A DNA stretch of 64,000 bases from Gari tellinella (Eukaryota; Mollusca; Bivalvia; Cardiida; Psammobiidae): contig OV277872.1 of NCBI GenBank assembly GCA_922989275.2, forward strand, positions 27,172,119-27,236,118, in the 5' to 3' direction. Under the pieces are notes generated by a model, which searched no databases, was not told the DNA's origin, and saw only the letters and a list, made by a program, of their open reading frames with translations. The first letter of the stretch is position 1, and the number at the start of each line of letters is the position of its first letter. Positions 47,501 through 55,239 of the stretch are shown here, in pieces. The translations under genes and the position numbers were made by a program.

Positions 47501-48300
47501 TAAACAAACAAGCATATACATATATAAAGAAATTGGCTGGGGAGGTTTTGCTGTGTACCTGTATAAAGGAATTGTATGACTTAATGAGCATATTTGTTTG
47601 GCATTAGCTTACGAGTATACAGTCAGACATAGGATGCCAAATTGCTAAAATTGCGATCAGTATAAAAATTTCGAACACTTCAATTAAGGTTTCGTGAGCT
47701 GGTAAGATGGAAACAATTAAGTTTAAAAGGACAGTCGTGTCTAAATGAGAACCAGAAATAATTATCGGCTAATGTTTTCAATAAGAAGATATACAGTCGA
47801 AACTCGATACTTCGAACTTGCTTAACTCATTCGTATCAGTATTTCATAAGCTGAATTACGACAGGCCGACCCGCTTAAGTCGAACGTGCCCGTTTTTTAA
47901 AGTTATATTATATTTGAAATATGGATATATTCGAACTAACGCAAGTTCAAATTATCGAGTTTCAACTGTATGTTTTACCTTGCTTCTTGTAATATACGCT
48001 TCCTTGTTCAGACAGACAATCATTTGTGCTGTTGGGCACCTTTTTCAATGTGCTGCATTGTGCTGTGATTGTATTGTAGAAGAATCCCTTGCAACCTGGT
48101 TTGTTTGAACATCGGTTTGTACATTGTATGTCTGATCTGACAGAGTCGCTAACATCAACGTCATCAGAACAATAGGTGTCGCTGTATTTGACATCCATTT
48201 GAAAGTGCGTTCCGCCATTGTCCGCCTTTACATTCAGAATATTGCCAAAGTAAAATGCAATTGATGCAATAACCAGAAATATCGCGTCTCGGGTATCCAT
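26417..48300 (-). CDS. Four-exon gene: secreted PAN/apple-like plus F5/8C (discoidin) protein
   Basis: I assembled this gene from four minus-strand exons: 48300-47979, 37146-36980, 30618-30490 and 26560-26417. All internal borders are GT-AG and phases agree (exon 1 ends with one base of a codon, exon 2 opens with two; the others join at phase 0). The predicted protein is 253 residues: signal peptide about 1-26, cysteine-rich PAN/apple-like segment about 40-100, then a full F5/8 type C domain bracketed by Cys109 and Cys251, the usual spacing for that fold. Family-typical stretches include [33 protein letters not shown] and [20 protein letters not shown]. Asn-X-Ser/Thr sites lie at 90, 182 and 217. 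Known F5/8C domains bind glycans or phospholipids outside cells, so an extracellular lectin or adhesion role is an inference. Introns are 10.8, 6.4 and 3.9 kb and full of transposons. Confidence 0.82.
26561..27837. repeat. 85-bp satellite made of the exon 4 splice junction
   Basis: About 14 head-to-tail copies of an 85-bp unit (for example starts at 26942, 27027, 27113 and 27198), plus shortened units at 26620-26700, 26840 and 27755. Read on the minus strand, each unit contains AAGCTTTCATCCAAAAATAC, a degenerate acceptor TTCACAAG, CATTTCAAGGAAACACGGAC (the start of exon 4) and then GAAAGAATAGCG. The final, divergent unit is the real intron end and exon 4 start. The array is inside intron 3. 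Confidence 0.88.
27838..28051. mobile_element. TTAA-2 element splitting the two satellites
   Basis: The element opens TTAACCCATAGCC and closes CTAAGGGTTAA, with TTAA at both ends. A perfect HP1-type hairpin sits at about 27880-27955 with core GAGACGCCGAGTAACTCGG. It inserted into the satellite and now marks the boundary between the 85-bp and 105-bp units. Confidence 0.75.
28052..29300. repeat. About 105-bp satellite related to the 85-bp array
   Basis: Eight or nine units of 105-106 bp (starts near 28575, 28679, 28784, 28890 and 28996), with decayed units at both ends. On the minus strand each unit reads CCTATTATTCACAG then ACATATCAAGGAAACAGGGA, an intact acceptor plus exon 4-like start. It then has a 20-bp segment (CAAGTCGTACAATT...) absent from the 85-bp units. 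The array is interrupted by a TA-5 element at 28148-28512. Confidence 0.85.
28148..28512. mobile_element. TA-5 element with nested TTAA-1
   Basis: Terminal inverted repeats CAGGGAAACCCCTCTAAAC and GGTTTAGAGGGGTTTCACTG are flanked by TA. A TTAA-1 element (28235-28432, TTAA on both sides, complete HP2 hairpin) is nested inside. A half copy of TA-5 also lies at about 40090-40175. Confidence 0.75.
29850..30061. mobile_element. TTAA-2 element in intron 3
   Basis: HP1 at 29880-29945, right end CATTAAAGGGTTAA. Confidence 0.72.
30125..30315. mobile_element. FB-3 foldback, decayed
   Basis: AAGGTTATAAAGAATTTAAA to CAATTCAAAAGC; inner arms ATTTGATAGGTCATATTTGA and TCTGACCAATCAAATGC. Confidence 0.65.
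30490..30618 (-). CDS. Exon 3: middle of the F5/8C domain
   Basis: This 129-bp, phase 0 exon encodes 43 residues (164-206). The acceptor is GTGTTTCCAG and the donor GTAACT. The reading [17 protein letters not shown], then WVTSYKIFY, is the classic F5/8C core in which a TQG loop precedes WVTSYK. The join YIQ-FEF across exons 2 and 3 gives the expected domain sequence without gap. It carries an Asn-Asp-Thr glycosylation site. Confidence 0.82.
30665..30900. repeat. Interspersed repeat with an HP1-like hairpin
   Basis: GCAAACAGTGTAGATCAAGG ... TGATATACACTGTTTGATAC, then ATATACGGTATTTGGCAGTG. Other copies: 8920-9085, 15508-15670 and 35730-35945. Confidence 0.7.
31052..31268. mobile_element. FB-1 foldback
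   Basis: GGGGCCCGTTTCGTAAAAC to TTTATGAAACAGGTCCC. Confidence 0.75.
31510..31740. repeat. Interspersed repeat, uninterrupted copy
   Basis: CACGTGACAC ... TTTGTTACGGTTTGAAATCA ... TCAAACATTATGGCTG. Further copies at 59930-60120 and at 42640-47140, where TTAA-1 and a LINE interrupt it. Confidence 0.65.
32085..32630. repeat. Direct duplication of TTAA-1-like fragments
   Basis: Two copies, about 270 bp each, of a block opening TTTTAACCCATTGCCCAATA. Both contain the outer parts of TTAA-1 (AACCTGCTTTAAGTGGTCAC) but only half of HP2. They lie within the 2.09-kb element. Confidence 0.75.
32600..33860. repeat. 180-195-bp tandem array
   Basis: About seven units, each with AAAGTTGATGTG, TGGTTGGGTGTTGACAAGGG, GGGGGTCCAATTTT and AACTGAAATAATTTGCAG. 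Units near 32762, 32957, 33134, 33311, 33502 and 33682. Poly-C runs differ in length between units. Confidence 0.82.
34290..35242. other. Intron 2 stretch without recognised feature
   Basis: It holds an HP1-like fragment (34360-34415). A 71-codon minus-strand frame at 34548-34763 (ends [21 protein letters not shown] by reading) may be a retroelement scrap, but no motif supports a call. Confidence 0.4.
35245..35450. mobile_element. TA-3 element
   Basis: 206 bp, TA on both sides, ends CAGTAAAACCTCTCTATTAC and GCGAGGTTTTACTG. The central hairpin (35310-35390) is an HP2 variant with AAGCAGAAAGCTCCTTTAGG. Confidence 0.87.
35540..35695. mobile_element. FB-5 foldback
   Basis: AATAAATATTAGATGCCAG to CTGCCATCTAATATTTAT, core AATGTCACCCTCGGC. 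Confidence 0.75.
36083..36293. mobile_element. TA-3 element
   Basis: Left TIR decayed, right end AGAGAGGTTTTACTG intact. HP2 variant at 36150-36230 (AGCAAGGTTACTGTAAAACA and complement). Confidence 0.8.
36309..36668. mobile_element. TA-2 element
   Basis: 360 bp with ends CAGCGCTCCCTCTCTACAAC and GTAGGGAGGGAGTACTG, TA on both sides, HP1 at 36410-36475. Confidence 0.85.
36690..36972 (+). mobile_element. tRNA-derived SINE at the exon 2 donor
   Basis: A tRNA-like head carries A box GTAGCCTAGGGGCTA and B box GAAGGTTCGGATCC, followed by an unrelated body and an end GGGGCGACACTATAATAAAC. It lies in intron 2 with its 3' end about seven bases from the exon 2 splice donor, in antisense to the gene. 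The tRNA of origin is not assigned. Confidence 0.65.
36980..37146 (-). CDS. Exon 2: N-terminal third of the F5/8C domain
   Basis: This 167-bp exon sits after a TTGACCAG acceptor and before a GTAAAGG donor. It encodes residues 108-163 and opens the discoidin domain at Cys109. It contains [16 protein letters not shown] and the [16 protein letters not shown] motif that leads into the first core strand of F5/8C domains. A tRNA-derived SINE ends about seven bases downstream of the donor, leaving the GTAAAG signal intact. Confidence 0.8.
37200..37385. repeat. Small foldback repeat (three copies)
   Basis: ATGGTGTAACTACTCATAAG ... ATGAGTAGTCACACCAT. Related copies at 49445-49560 and 58375-58525. Confidence 0.6.
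37490..37700. mobile_element. TTAA-2 element, incomplete
   Basis: TTATCCCTTCACCGCC at left, HP1 at 37610-37680. The right side changes abruptly to a TA-3 half hairpin (37690-37745). Confidence 0.65.
37746..38630. other. Intron 1 stretch, mostly unrecognised
   Basis: Around 38290-38490 a GCTGGCTGGTCGAGCCAG-type motif recurs two or three times. An AGAAGGTACGTAC string near 37830 looks like a plus-strand splice donor but no adjoining coding frame was found. Confidence 0.35.
38634..38872. mobile_element. FB-2 foldback
   Basis: Same ends as 23606-23828 with a full inner hairpin (AAATAGCCAGATCAGAGTAG and complement, 38715-38790). Confidence 0.78.
38875..39512. mobile_element. FB-1 foldback with nested TA-2
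   Basis: FB-1 outer ends (GTGCCCATCATACAAAACATC and TTTCGTAGGACGAGCCCC) enclose a TA-2 element at about 39165-39487 whose ends are CAGCGTTCCCTCTCTACAAC and GGGAGGGAACGCTG. Its HP1 is half deleted. Confidence 0.7.
39743..39948. mobile_element. TA-1 element lacking the HP1 core
   Basis: 206 bp with TA on both sides. The hairpin reads GTTTGGAGCTAGATCAGACTCC, so about 40 bases of the usual HP1 centre are missing while the outer element is intact. Confidence 0.8.
40457..40740. mobile_element. TA-2 element, 3' end missing
   Basis: Starts CAGTGATCCCTCTCTACAAC after TA. HP1 at 40555-40620. The other TA-2 end appears at about 42490-42549 (GTTTGGAGGGCCGTTGTAGC ... GAGCACTG), which may be the displaced half. 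Confidence 0.6.
41000..41940. repeat. Interspersed 0.8-kb foldback repeat, copy 2
   Basis: Reverse complement of 14622-15440; GTCATGACATTGATACACCC at 41903-41922 marks its end. Located in intron 1. Confidence 0.75.
42325..42463. repeat. Near-perfect 139-bp palindrome
   Basis: AAGCACGGCTTTTGGTAAAG ... CTTTACCAAAAAGCCGTGCTT with centre CGGAAACTCGCTAAAGCTCG. No second copy recognised in the window. Confidence 0.78.
42713..42930. mobile_element. TTAA-1 element with a paralogous empty site
   Basis: Inserted in an interspersed repeat: GTTACGG-TTTTAA before, TTAA-ATCACATG after. The uninterrupted repeat at 59985-60000 reads GATTTTAAATCGCC, confirming TTAA duplication. Half of HP2 is lost. Confidence 0.82.
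43003..47067 (+). mobile_element. L1/Tx1-type LINE with 12-bp target duplication, in intron 1
   Basis: AATACTTTAAAC flanks the element at 42991-43002 and 47068-47079. The copy begins just upstream of ORF2 (no ORF1), and ends with AATAAA at about 47035 and a (TAA)n tail. It is antisense to the host gene. The target is a copy of an interspersed repeat also seen at 31510-31740 and 59930-60120. Confidence 0.88.
43062..46820 (+). pseudogene. LINE ORF2 with one nonsense and two frameshift lesions
   Basis: From the ATG at 43062 the APE endonuclease is complete: TFNVKG (Asn9), QELH (Glu38), NVYAPN (108-113), GDFN (141-144), RLDFF (204-208) and SDH (229-231). [16 protein letters not shown] text follows, as in L1/Tx1 elements. 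The frame stops at 44610 (LLPK then TAA, probably from AAA). It resumes with WRPISLLN, then FADFEKAFD, and loses one base at about 45017 in the [14 protein letters not shown] motif. The active site FADD is at about 45150. A 4-bp duplication near 45175 shifts frame again. A long C-terminal frame (45174-46820) ends with a C-X2-C-X8-H-X4-C knuckle. Only three lesions in about 3.8 kb suggest a young but dead copy. Confidence 0.85.
47257..47489. mobile_element. TTAA-2 element in intron 1
   Basis: TTAACCATTTCACTCTC to CATGAACGGATTAA; HP1 at 47298-47362. Confidence 0.82.
47794..47968. mobile_element. TA-4 element 10 bp inside intron 1
   Basis: 175 bp; ends CAGTCGAAACTCGATACTTC and ATCGAGTTTCAACTG; TA at 47792-47793 and 47969-47970. 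The exon 1 donor GTAAAA (47978) is intact. Confidence 0.85.
47979..48300 (-). CDS. Exon 1: signal peptide and PAN/apple-like Cys-rich segment
   Basis: The ATG at 48300-48298 has a good context (A at -3, G at +4). An upstream in-frame TTG at 48327 is less likely. The first 26 residues are MDTR, then a hydrophobic run ([16 protein letters not shown]), then VKA as a likely cleavage site. Six cysteines follow at 44, 60, 64, 70, 82 and 95, with the CxxxCxxxxxC and GFFYN pattern seen in PAN/apple modules. The exon ends AAGCAAG and the intron begins GTAAAA. Length is 322 bp, leaving phase 1, which exon 2 completes as an Ala codon. A TA-4 element begins only 10 bases into the intron. Assignment to PAN is by pattern, so moderate. 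Confidence 0.75.
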
Positions 48301-48475
48301 GTTTGAACGTCGGAATGATGATGCCAAGTTCTAAAACCGCCAAGACTAGCACCCTCGTTCCGCATGAAATAAGCATTGGCTCGACCAATGGATGCGCTTC
48401 AACCTCACTCATAAATTATGCACCGACGAGGCGTTACGGGAATCAGTTAAATGCTGTCTCTATAATATAATCCAT

Positions 48476-48720
48476 GTAACCCTTTCACTCTCAATGACGC
48501 TTAAAAGCGCGTTTTGCAAACAGTTTGGATCCTGATCAGACGCCGCTTAACGCGGCGTCTGGTCATGATCCAAACTGTTTGACACTCGTTTTGAAATTTC
48601 TTCAGTTATACTGCTTTATTTTTTAACTTTGAAACGACATTGTAGATAACAAAATTTAAGCAGATAATGAAACGGTGAAGGAGTACAAATCTCACGAAAG
48701 AATTGGCAGTGAAAGGGTCA
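48476..48720. mobile_element. TTAA-2 element upstream of the discoidin gene
   Basis: GTAACCCTTTCACTCTC to GGCAGTGAAAGGGTC; HP1 at 48515-48585. About 180 bp upstream of the start codon, so it may lie in or next to the promoter. Confidence 0.75.
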
Positions 48721-48769
48721 AATGTAAATGCTGCTTTGCGACCGAAACGGTTACTGCTATGATATGAGC

Positions 48770-49020
48770 GATTCAAGAATAATAATCATTTACCACATTG
48801 CCTGTATCTAGTTTTGAAGAGAAATGACCACTTATAGCAGGTTGAAAGTAAAGCAGAAAGAATGCGCCTTATGGCGCATTCTGCTATACTTTCAGCATGC
48901 CTTAAGCTACCATCTGATAGAATAAAGAAGATCTTTTATATGCCACATATTCACGACTGTATAATGTGGAACTATTTTCTTCAGTGTAATAATAAATTAA
49001 AGGCGTAAAAGGTGTACGCT
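48770..49020. mobile_element. TTAA-1 element, decayed ends
   Basis: HP2 at 48830-48905 with CCTTATGGCGCATTC loop. Termini no longer carry clear TTAA. Confidence 0.65.
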
Positions 49021-49040
49021 CGGGAAATGGGATATTTGTA

Positions 49041-49286
49041 CAGTGGAGAATCTGTTATTCTTTCCCAATAAACGCGTTTACGCTAAAACTATTATTTACA
49101 GTGCAAACAGTTTGGAGCCAGATCAGACGCCGGGTAACCCGGCGTCTGATCAGGCTCCAAACTGTTTGCCACCAAGATAAACAAGAATTATCAGAATTGT
49201 CCAAAAGTTGTTCTTTTCTACGTTTTAGTGCTTCGCGTTTGCGTACGTTTGAGTTTAAACGGGAAAGAATAACAGATCATCCACTG
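49041..49286. mobile_element. TA-1 element
   Basis: 246 bp, TA at 49039-49040 and 49287-49288, HP1 at 49108-49170. It lies about 740 bp upstream of the discoidin gene start. Confidence 0.86.
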
Positions 49287-49774
49287 TAACCACAGTTCAG
49301 AACCCGGCAAACCTCACCGTACTTCGAGATGTAAATAAGTTATGTACTGGTCCATTAAACCACAATATATTTTACAATGAGAAAAAACGGACAACTATTG
49401 ATGATAAATTTTAGTAAAAATAACGACAGCTTAAAGCAGGCCTACCTGATAGCACACTTCGAGACGATTCTAATACGTAGTGACACCATAGGATTTAAAG
49501 CAGAAATAAAGATTTTAGATTTTAAAATACTCCCCCTATCTGGAGCCCTGATATAGACAGATAACAACATATTTTTCGAGCCAGTTAAGCAGACACTGAC
49601 TTCGTAATTAAATCGTTTTTCAACCATAGACAAAAAGTTATTTAAATGATGAAAGTAAACTGACAGGTTTTCTACCTGATATAGACAGACTATAGGCAAA
49701 CATGGCATTGCAGATGTCTTAGTGACATACTACACGAAAGAAGTTTCCTCTCAGGCACGCCTGGGTTCACGGTT

Positions 49775-49918
49775 ATAAAGATTTTTAGTTCAGTCTGCAC
49801 GTCTGGTATCATTCCCAAGCATTTGATTGGTCAGATTTGAGCCTAGGCTCAAATCTGACCAATCAAAGGCTTGAGAACTACTCCAGACTCGACTCAAACG
49901 CTTTATAACATTGGAGCC
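49775..49918. mobile_element. FB-3 foldback
   Basis: Clean copy: GCATTTGATTGGTCAGATTT then AAATCTGACCAATCAAAGGC around GAGCCTAGGCTC. Confidence 0.78.
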
Positions 49919-50164
49919 TGGAAGACAAATGTCAACAACATCGTTTTGGCTATTTTCTTATCGTAAGAATTTGCATTCGTCACAAGCGGATGTTAAAACC
50001 TCTTTACGCCCCAATGTTCCGTCAATAAAGAAACTAGTTCCAATTCATATAGCAATGAATATGCACCATAGGAAATATTTTCTATATGGTATACAGCAGA
50101 TAATATAACCTGCTTTAATTAAGAGGTCACCTTTCTTAATTACTAGAACATGCTAAGGGGTAAA

Positions 50165-50325
50165 GGGTTACTTGACACATACTTTATTATCTATTAACAC
50201 CACCCCCTTTTTAAAAAAAAATTTTTTTTATCTATAATAGAAGTATAGTATAAAAAAAAAAAATTTTTTTTTTTTTTTTAAAGGGGGGAGGGGGTTCATA
50301 GATAATAAAGCATGTGTCAAGTACC
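50165..50325. mobile_element. Foldback with TACTTGACACA ends
   Basis: TTACTTGACACATACTTTAT pairs with ATAAAGCATGTGTCAAGTAC; the middle is C-run, A/T-run and G-run. Homopolymers may be poorly assembled. Confidence 0.65.
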
Positions 50326-50609
50326 TGTGGTTAATAGTACCAGAGACTTCAAAACACACATTTGATAGTAGCACTAAGTTGAGTATTGTTGGGTAAATTT
50401 GTACCAATAACGGTGTTCTTATCGGTTTACGTCTAATTTGGCATAAAACAACTAATTTGTCAAGTGGGTCGCGTATGTTAGTTTGTAAAAAGTGAAAAGT
50501 TATCTGTTTTATATTTTGATGTTATAACGAGATGCAAAGCACATCAAAAATGCATACACTAACTTTGGCTCAGATCTTGATCCATCTTGTCTTGAGCTTT
50601 TCGTTTCAC

Positions 50610-50853
50610 TCACACATTCGTTATTCTTTCCCGTTTAAACACAAACGAAACGCTAACGCAAAACACTAAAATGTAGAAAAGGGCAACTTTTTGACAATTC
50701 GGACTTTTCATTTTTACCTGAGTGACAAACAGTTTGGAGCCTGATCAGACGCCGAGTTACCCGTCGTCTGATCAGGCTTCAAACTGTTTGCACTGGAAAT
50801 AATAGTTTTAGTGTCAACGCGTTTATTGGGAGAGAATAATGTTTTCTCCACTG
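50610..50853. mobile_element. TA-1 element, one end decayed
   Basis: The right end TTTTCTCCACTGTA is intact; the left TIR is reduced to TATTCTTTCCCG. HP1 at 50728-50795. Confidence 0.75.
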
Positions 50854-50859
50854 TAACAT

Positions 50860-51080
50860 AATTTACGAGCATTGAAGGCCACATTCAGTCGCTTACCCAT
50901 AATATTTCCAAGAATGGCGACATTGAAGGTCATATTCGGTCGCCCTACTCATAATTTTATTTCCCAGAATGACGACTATTAAAGGTCATACATTCGGTCG
51001 CCTACCCATATTTTCAAGAACTGTCTATTGAAGGTCAAATTAATTCGGTCGCCTACTGATCATATTTCCATGTATTTCTA
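50860..51080. repeat. Degenerate about 60-bp tandem repeat
   Basis: Four decayed units with GAAGGTCATATTCGGTCGCC. Confidence 0.6.
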
Positions 51081-51164
51081 ACAATGGTATCCAAGTTTAA
51101 CGCCTGATAGGAACTGAATAGCTGAATCGATTTTCTTTTTTTTTCTATAAGCCATTAAACCATT

Positions 51165-51367
51165 CATCACGATATCCCTTGAAATTATTTGCAAACAGTT
51201 TGGATCCTGATCAGACGCCGCCTAAAGCGGCATTTGAACAGGATCCAAATTGTTTGACCTTATTTCAATATTTCCGAAGTCAGAATACCTAAAATTTAAA
51301 TGTGTTAAACATCAGCAGACAACAGTTGTTTAAAATTGATGACGTCATGCAAGTTAAAGTGTTTAAC
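51165..51367. mobile_element. TTAA-2 element, decayed
   Basis: HP1 at 51190-51260; right end GCAAGTTAAAGTGTTTAA. Confidence 0.65.
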
Positions 51368-51539
51368 CTTTTGTGCATTGCGTCCCATAAGGGACATAGG
51401 CAAACAGTGTAGACTCTGGTCAGGCGCCGCATTATGCCACATTTGAGCACATCTGTATATTCAAAATAGAGGCTAAAATGGCTACATAAATGCTTTAAAA
51501 CAAAATGGTCAACAAATCAGCTTTCATAATTTCTTTTTA

Positions 51540-52160
51540 TTGATTGATTTGATCTCACCATTATGATATTCGTTATTGAAATAATCAAACTAATTACTGA
51601 AATGTTACGGGTGACATCTTTTTATCATTGAGCGTTTCCGGATATTTAAGATGGCGGCCAAAATAGTGATGAAAATTTTGTTTAGCAAATAATGTCGAAA
51701 AATCAACAATCATACATTTTACATGTATATTCATAACTGACTCGATATCAACGTAATTATACTTACTATTAGATTTATGATACTTATTGATGAAATGTAA
51801 TGGGTAACATCTTTTCATCCTTGAGTATTTCCGTATATTTAAGATGGTGATGCTTATTATTGAAAACATGATACTTCTTATGGAACTGTACGTGGATGAC
51901 ATCTTGTCACCCTTGAGCATTTCCATATATTCGAGATGGCGACCAAAGCGTTGACCGAAATGCTTTAAATCAAAATAAGTCAAAACAACAACAATTATTA
52001 TTTCTTATTTTTAAATGGTTTGACCTTACCAGAATGATACTTATTATTGACAGAATGGTACTCATTATTGAAATACTTTGGGGGACATCTTTTCACCTTC
52101 GAGCACTTTCGTAATCAAGAAAGTGGCCAACATTGCAATAGAAATGCTTAAAATATTCAA
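51540..52160. repeat. Degenerate about 100-200-bp tandem repeat
   Basis: Repeating GACATCTTTTCACC, GAGCATTTCCGTATATT and AAGATGGCGACCAAA blocks near 51610, 51810, 51900 and 52090. Short ORFs are not conserved. Confidence 0.6.
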
Positions 52161-52254
52161 AATGTTCAAAAGTCAAAATAAACAGCTGTTTCTTGACTGG
52201 TTCTTTTTGAGCACCTGGTATTTGTTCACAAGAGCGCTTTTACATTTAACCCAA

Positions 52255-52515
52255 GAGACTTCCTACCTGATCGGGGTTCTGGGGTTTAATTGTCATAGGA
52301 CTATTTCTATTGACCGAGATAATGCCCGCTGTCAATAACTAAAAGGAAGTCAGATCGCTGATTTTGTTCCCATGCGCTGATTCGCAACGAATGAGACTAG
52401 TCGAAATCATCTTTCTGAAATCATCATCATCTCATCTCATCACCTCTCATCTTTTATCGGCGCTATATGATCTATTCTGTGTTGCAGCACCCTAAAACCC
52501 AACTCGTCCATGCAT
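52255..52515. repeat. Third copy of the SINE-like tail repeat
   Basis: ATCGGCGCTATATGATCTAT and CTAAAACCCAACTCGTCCAT match 6650-6700 in reverse complement. Confidence 0.6.
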
Positions 52516-52764
52516 GCTGTTACATATCAATATTTACGTTCTACAGGGCATGCTACGAGCGTACCTTAACAGTCACACATTGCTCTGTTTACAAATTAAC
52601 TATAGCGTTATGACAAGGGTTTTTTTGTGGGGGTTTTTCAGTTCAATATTTTATTATCTCCGTGAATGGGTGTATGTGGGTCGGAGATCCATCCCACTCT
52701 ACACCTTACAATACATGTTAAATATTTTATTCTCTATTATATTGAACATAATGTTTGTGTGAAT

Positions 52765-52832
52765 ACAGTCGTAACTCGATACTTCGAACTCGTGTTACTT
52801 CGAAAATACCTATATTTCAAAGCCAAAACGTT
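52765..52832. mobile_element. TA-4 fragment
   Basis: One end only (CAGTCGTAACTCGATACTTC), breaking off into the decayed coding remnant. Confidence 0.6.
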
Positions 52833-55190
52833 ATGACAAGGTTTCCGGTCCAAGTCGCTGGCTGTGAAGATGTTATCTGTTTATCCTTCCTCCAGCCAAA
52901 GGCTGTTGGGTCAATTTCAGGTATTTTGTTTCCTCTCATAAATGCCTTAATCAAGGTAGCAGATTTTTGCTGATGTTTCATCGCTAAGCTGTGTAGTCTA
53001 TACTTGAACCCGTGTTTCAGATATGAACTCGGGGAAATACTATTGCTTGTGAAATGTAAGTTTCAATAAAGAAATCAAGTCAACCGATAAGTTAAAACAC
53101 ACAGTTGGACCACAATTATTTCCTTGCAGCAGTTCACGTTCCTATTCTAAAGCTGTCTGCAACTGTGTTACATCCCGAGAGGGTATGTGCAGGAAGAATG
53201 TCCTCAGTAATGTCCATATGTTTGCCACATGCAATATCTATAATAGATTTGATTAACATTTTATTCGCCCTTCTTGTTTTATGATATGACTGACAGCTTA
53301 GGATTCGAATAATTTCTTATGCATGAGAATACCTACTACACAATCATGTTGTCTATCTCTTCATATGTTGCTTTCAAATGTTTTCTTTCTGACATAATAC
53401 ATCGGCTTTTTTAACCTTGTGTTTCATTTTTACCTATTATCACTTGCTTGTTAATTTGTGTGTGCTCAATTTGAAAAGTCTCAGTATCTAGAATGTAAGA
53501 GATTATCAGCTTTTTTCAGTGACAGTAAGATAAACTGTCTTTGGTAATATGCTGTTAGCATGCAACTGATAGTAATCGATTTTAACCTGTTGCTCTCGTA
53601 CACTTATAGAAATGTAAGTGCTGTATATATAGGTCAACATTGTTTTCCTCCAACTTAAATGTTCTAAATGTTCTGCACAGAGCCTTTTGTGGGGTATGTC
53701 ATAAAACCTTAATAATATCGATCCGTCTATGGTGACAGTATACTGGTCCCATTTGTGTGTCAAAAACTCCTATCTGGATTTTTTTTTAATTGCTTTATCA
53801 AATTTTGTAACTGTCACATCATTATGATCACCAAACAGTGCTGTTGGAAAAGGTGTCAATTAATGGGACAGAACATCTCCGATATCAACCTCATGGCTGC
53901 TAGCTTGAAGACTTTCAAAGATTATTGAGTAGATTTCACATGATTTGACCTACCATCACATTAGTTTGGTCATGGTGATTTCTTCTCTGACATCTTGTTT
54001 GTCCAATTCCATTAGCAGTCCCTAGCCTGGTTTCTAGCTGTTATGCACATCATCTGATTCCATTTCTTCAGTAACACTGTTGAAAACGCTATCTTTATCA
54101 ATTTCTTTATCAATCTAGCAACTACAATGTACAGTGGAGAATATGTTATTCTTTCCCGTTTAAACGCAAACGTACGCAAACGCAAAGCACTAAAACGTAG
54201 AAAAGAACAACTGTTGGACAATTCTGATAATTCTTGTTTATCTTGGTGGCAAACAGTTTGGAGCCTGATCAGACGCCGGGTTACCCGGCGTCTGATCTGG
54301 CTCCAAACTGTTTGCACTGCAAATAATAGTTTTAGCGTAAACGCGTTTATTGGGAAAGAATAACAGATTCTCCACTGTATTAAATGCACTTTAAACTGAC
54401 TTGCTCACAGAGCATATTACTGTAAGTTCTTCCATAAGTTAAAGTTTGGGTGCAATAGAACACCTTTGTCAAGAGTTATTCATCCTTGATGCACTCAGAT
54501 AGTCTCGAAAAGTCAAGACTTTAACAACGTTTGCGCTCTAGTGTCTACAAATTTGAATATATATTTTTCCAAACGTTCACCAGTTAAGTAAGTCTTTAAG
54601 TTTTAGGAAGATTTTGATTATTGATGAAACTTAAAGATAAAACTACCCGATTCAATTCAAATGAGAGATTTTATGGCCATCATGGTCCTCTTGTCTTATT
54701 GTGCCTTCCGTGTCCTTTTGGGTTGTTTTCTATTTTCCGTCTCCTTTGTGCCCCTCAAAGTCAGTTTCAGGATCATCCCTGTGAGCCACCATGATATCAA
54801 GGTTTGCTTGCAACTGATTGTGCATGTGAATTCTAAAGCCTATGAGTATTTCTGCTTAATCATAATCTTAATTATGCAATTGGCCACATGCCCATGGCAC
54901 ATAAAGGGGATTTCAATGAACATATGACATATTCACTTTTATATACCTTGTCCATGCCTCATCAAATCTTAATTTTCAAAAATATTCTGAGCACAGCTCT
55001 TCGGCTTTCAGGTAAGCCATTCCACATCTGCCATTGCTAGTTAACATGACCTGAATCAGAACTTTAAGGCAGCATTTCACTATATACTACACTCTTTCAA
55101 GGCATCAGCAAATATAAAGGCTAAGCCATTGTCTGCCATCAAACTACCATCATCAGCAACTAAGCTGTTGAGTAAGTGTATACCACCAAA
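52833..55190 (-). pseudogene. Decayed coding remnant with HTLSGCNTV motif
   Basis: On the minus strand, fragments in changing frames run from about 55190 to 52833: LVADDGSLMADNGLAFIFAD (55150-55090), AHRDDPETDFEGHKGDGK (54785-54730), ILPAHTLSGCNTVADSF (53200-53150) and IPEIDPTAFGWRKD (52930-52880). The order and the AHxLxGCxTV and PxxFGW motifs resemble a large uncharacterised invertebrate protein family known to me only by these motifs. Stops and frameshifts are many, and a TA-1 element (54132-54377) interrupts it. The low-coordinate end abuts a TA-4 fragment. Family assignment is tentative. Confidence 0.42.
54132..54377. mobile_element. TA-1 element in the decayed coding remnant
   Basis: 246 bp with TA at 54130-54131 and 54378-54379 and a full HP1 hairpin at 54248-54315. 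It interrupts the minus-strand remnant. Confidence 0.88.
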
Positions 55191-55239
55191 ACTATGTGCT
55201 AAGAATGAAATATTTTGACGCACAAAAGCATATACAGTT

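Noticed and set aside
48164..48412. Overlapping 82-codon minus-strand ORF as the gene's true N-terminus
   Set aside because: Out of frame with the signal-peptide exon; it lacks the cysteine-rich pattern and the phase to join exon 2.
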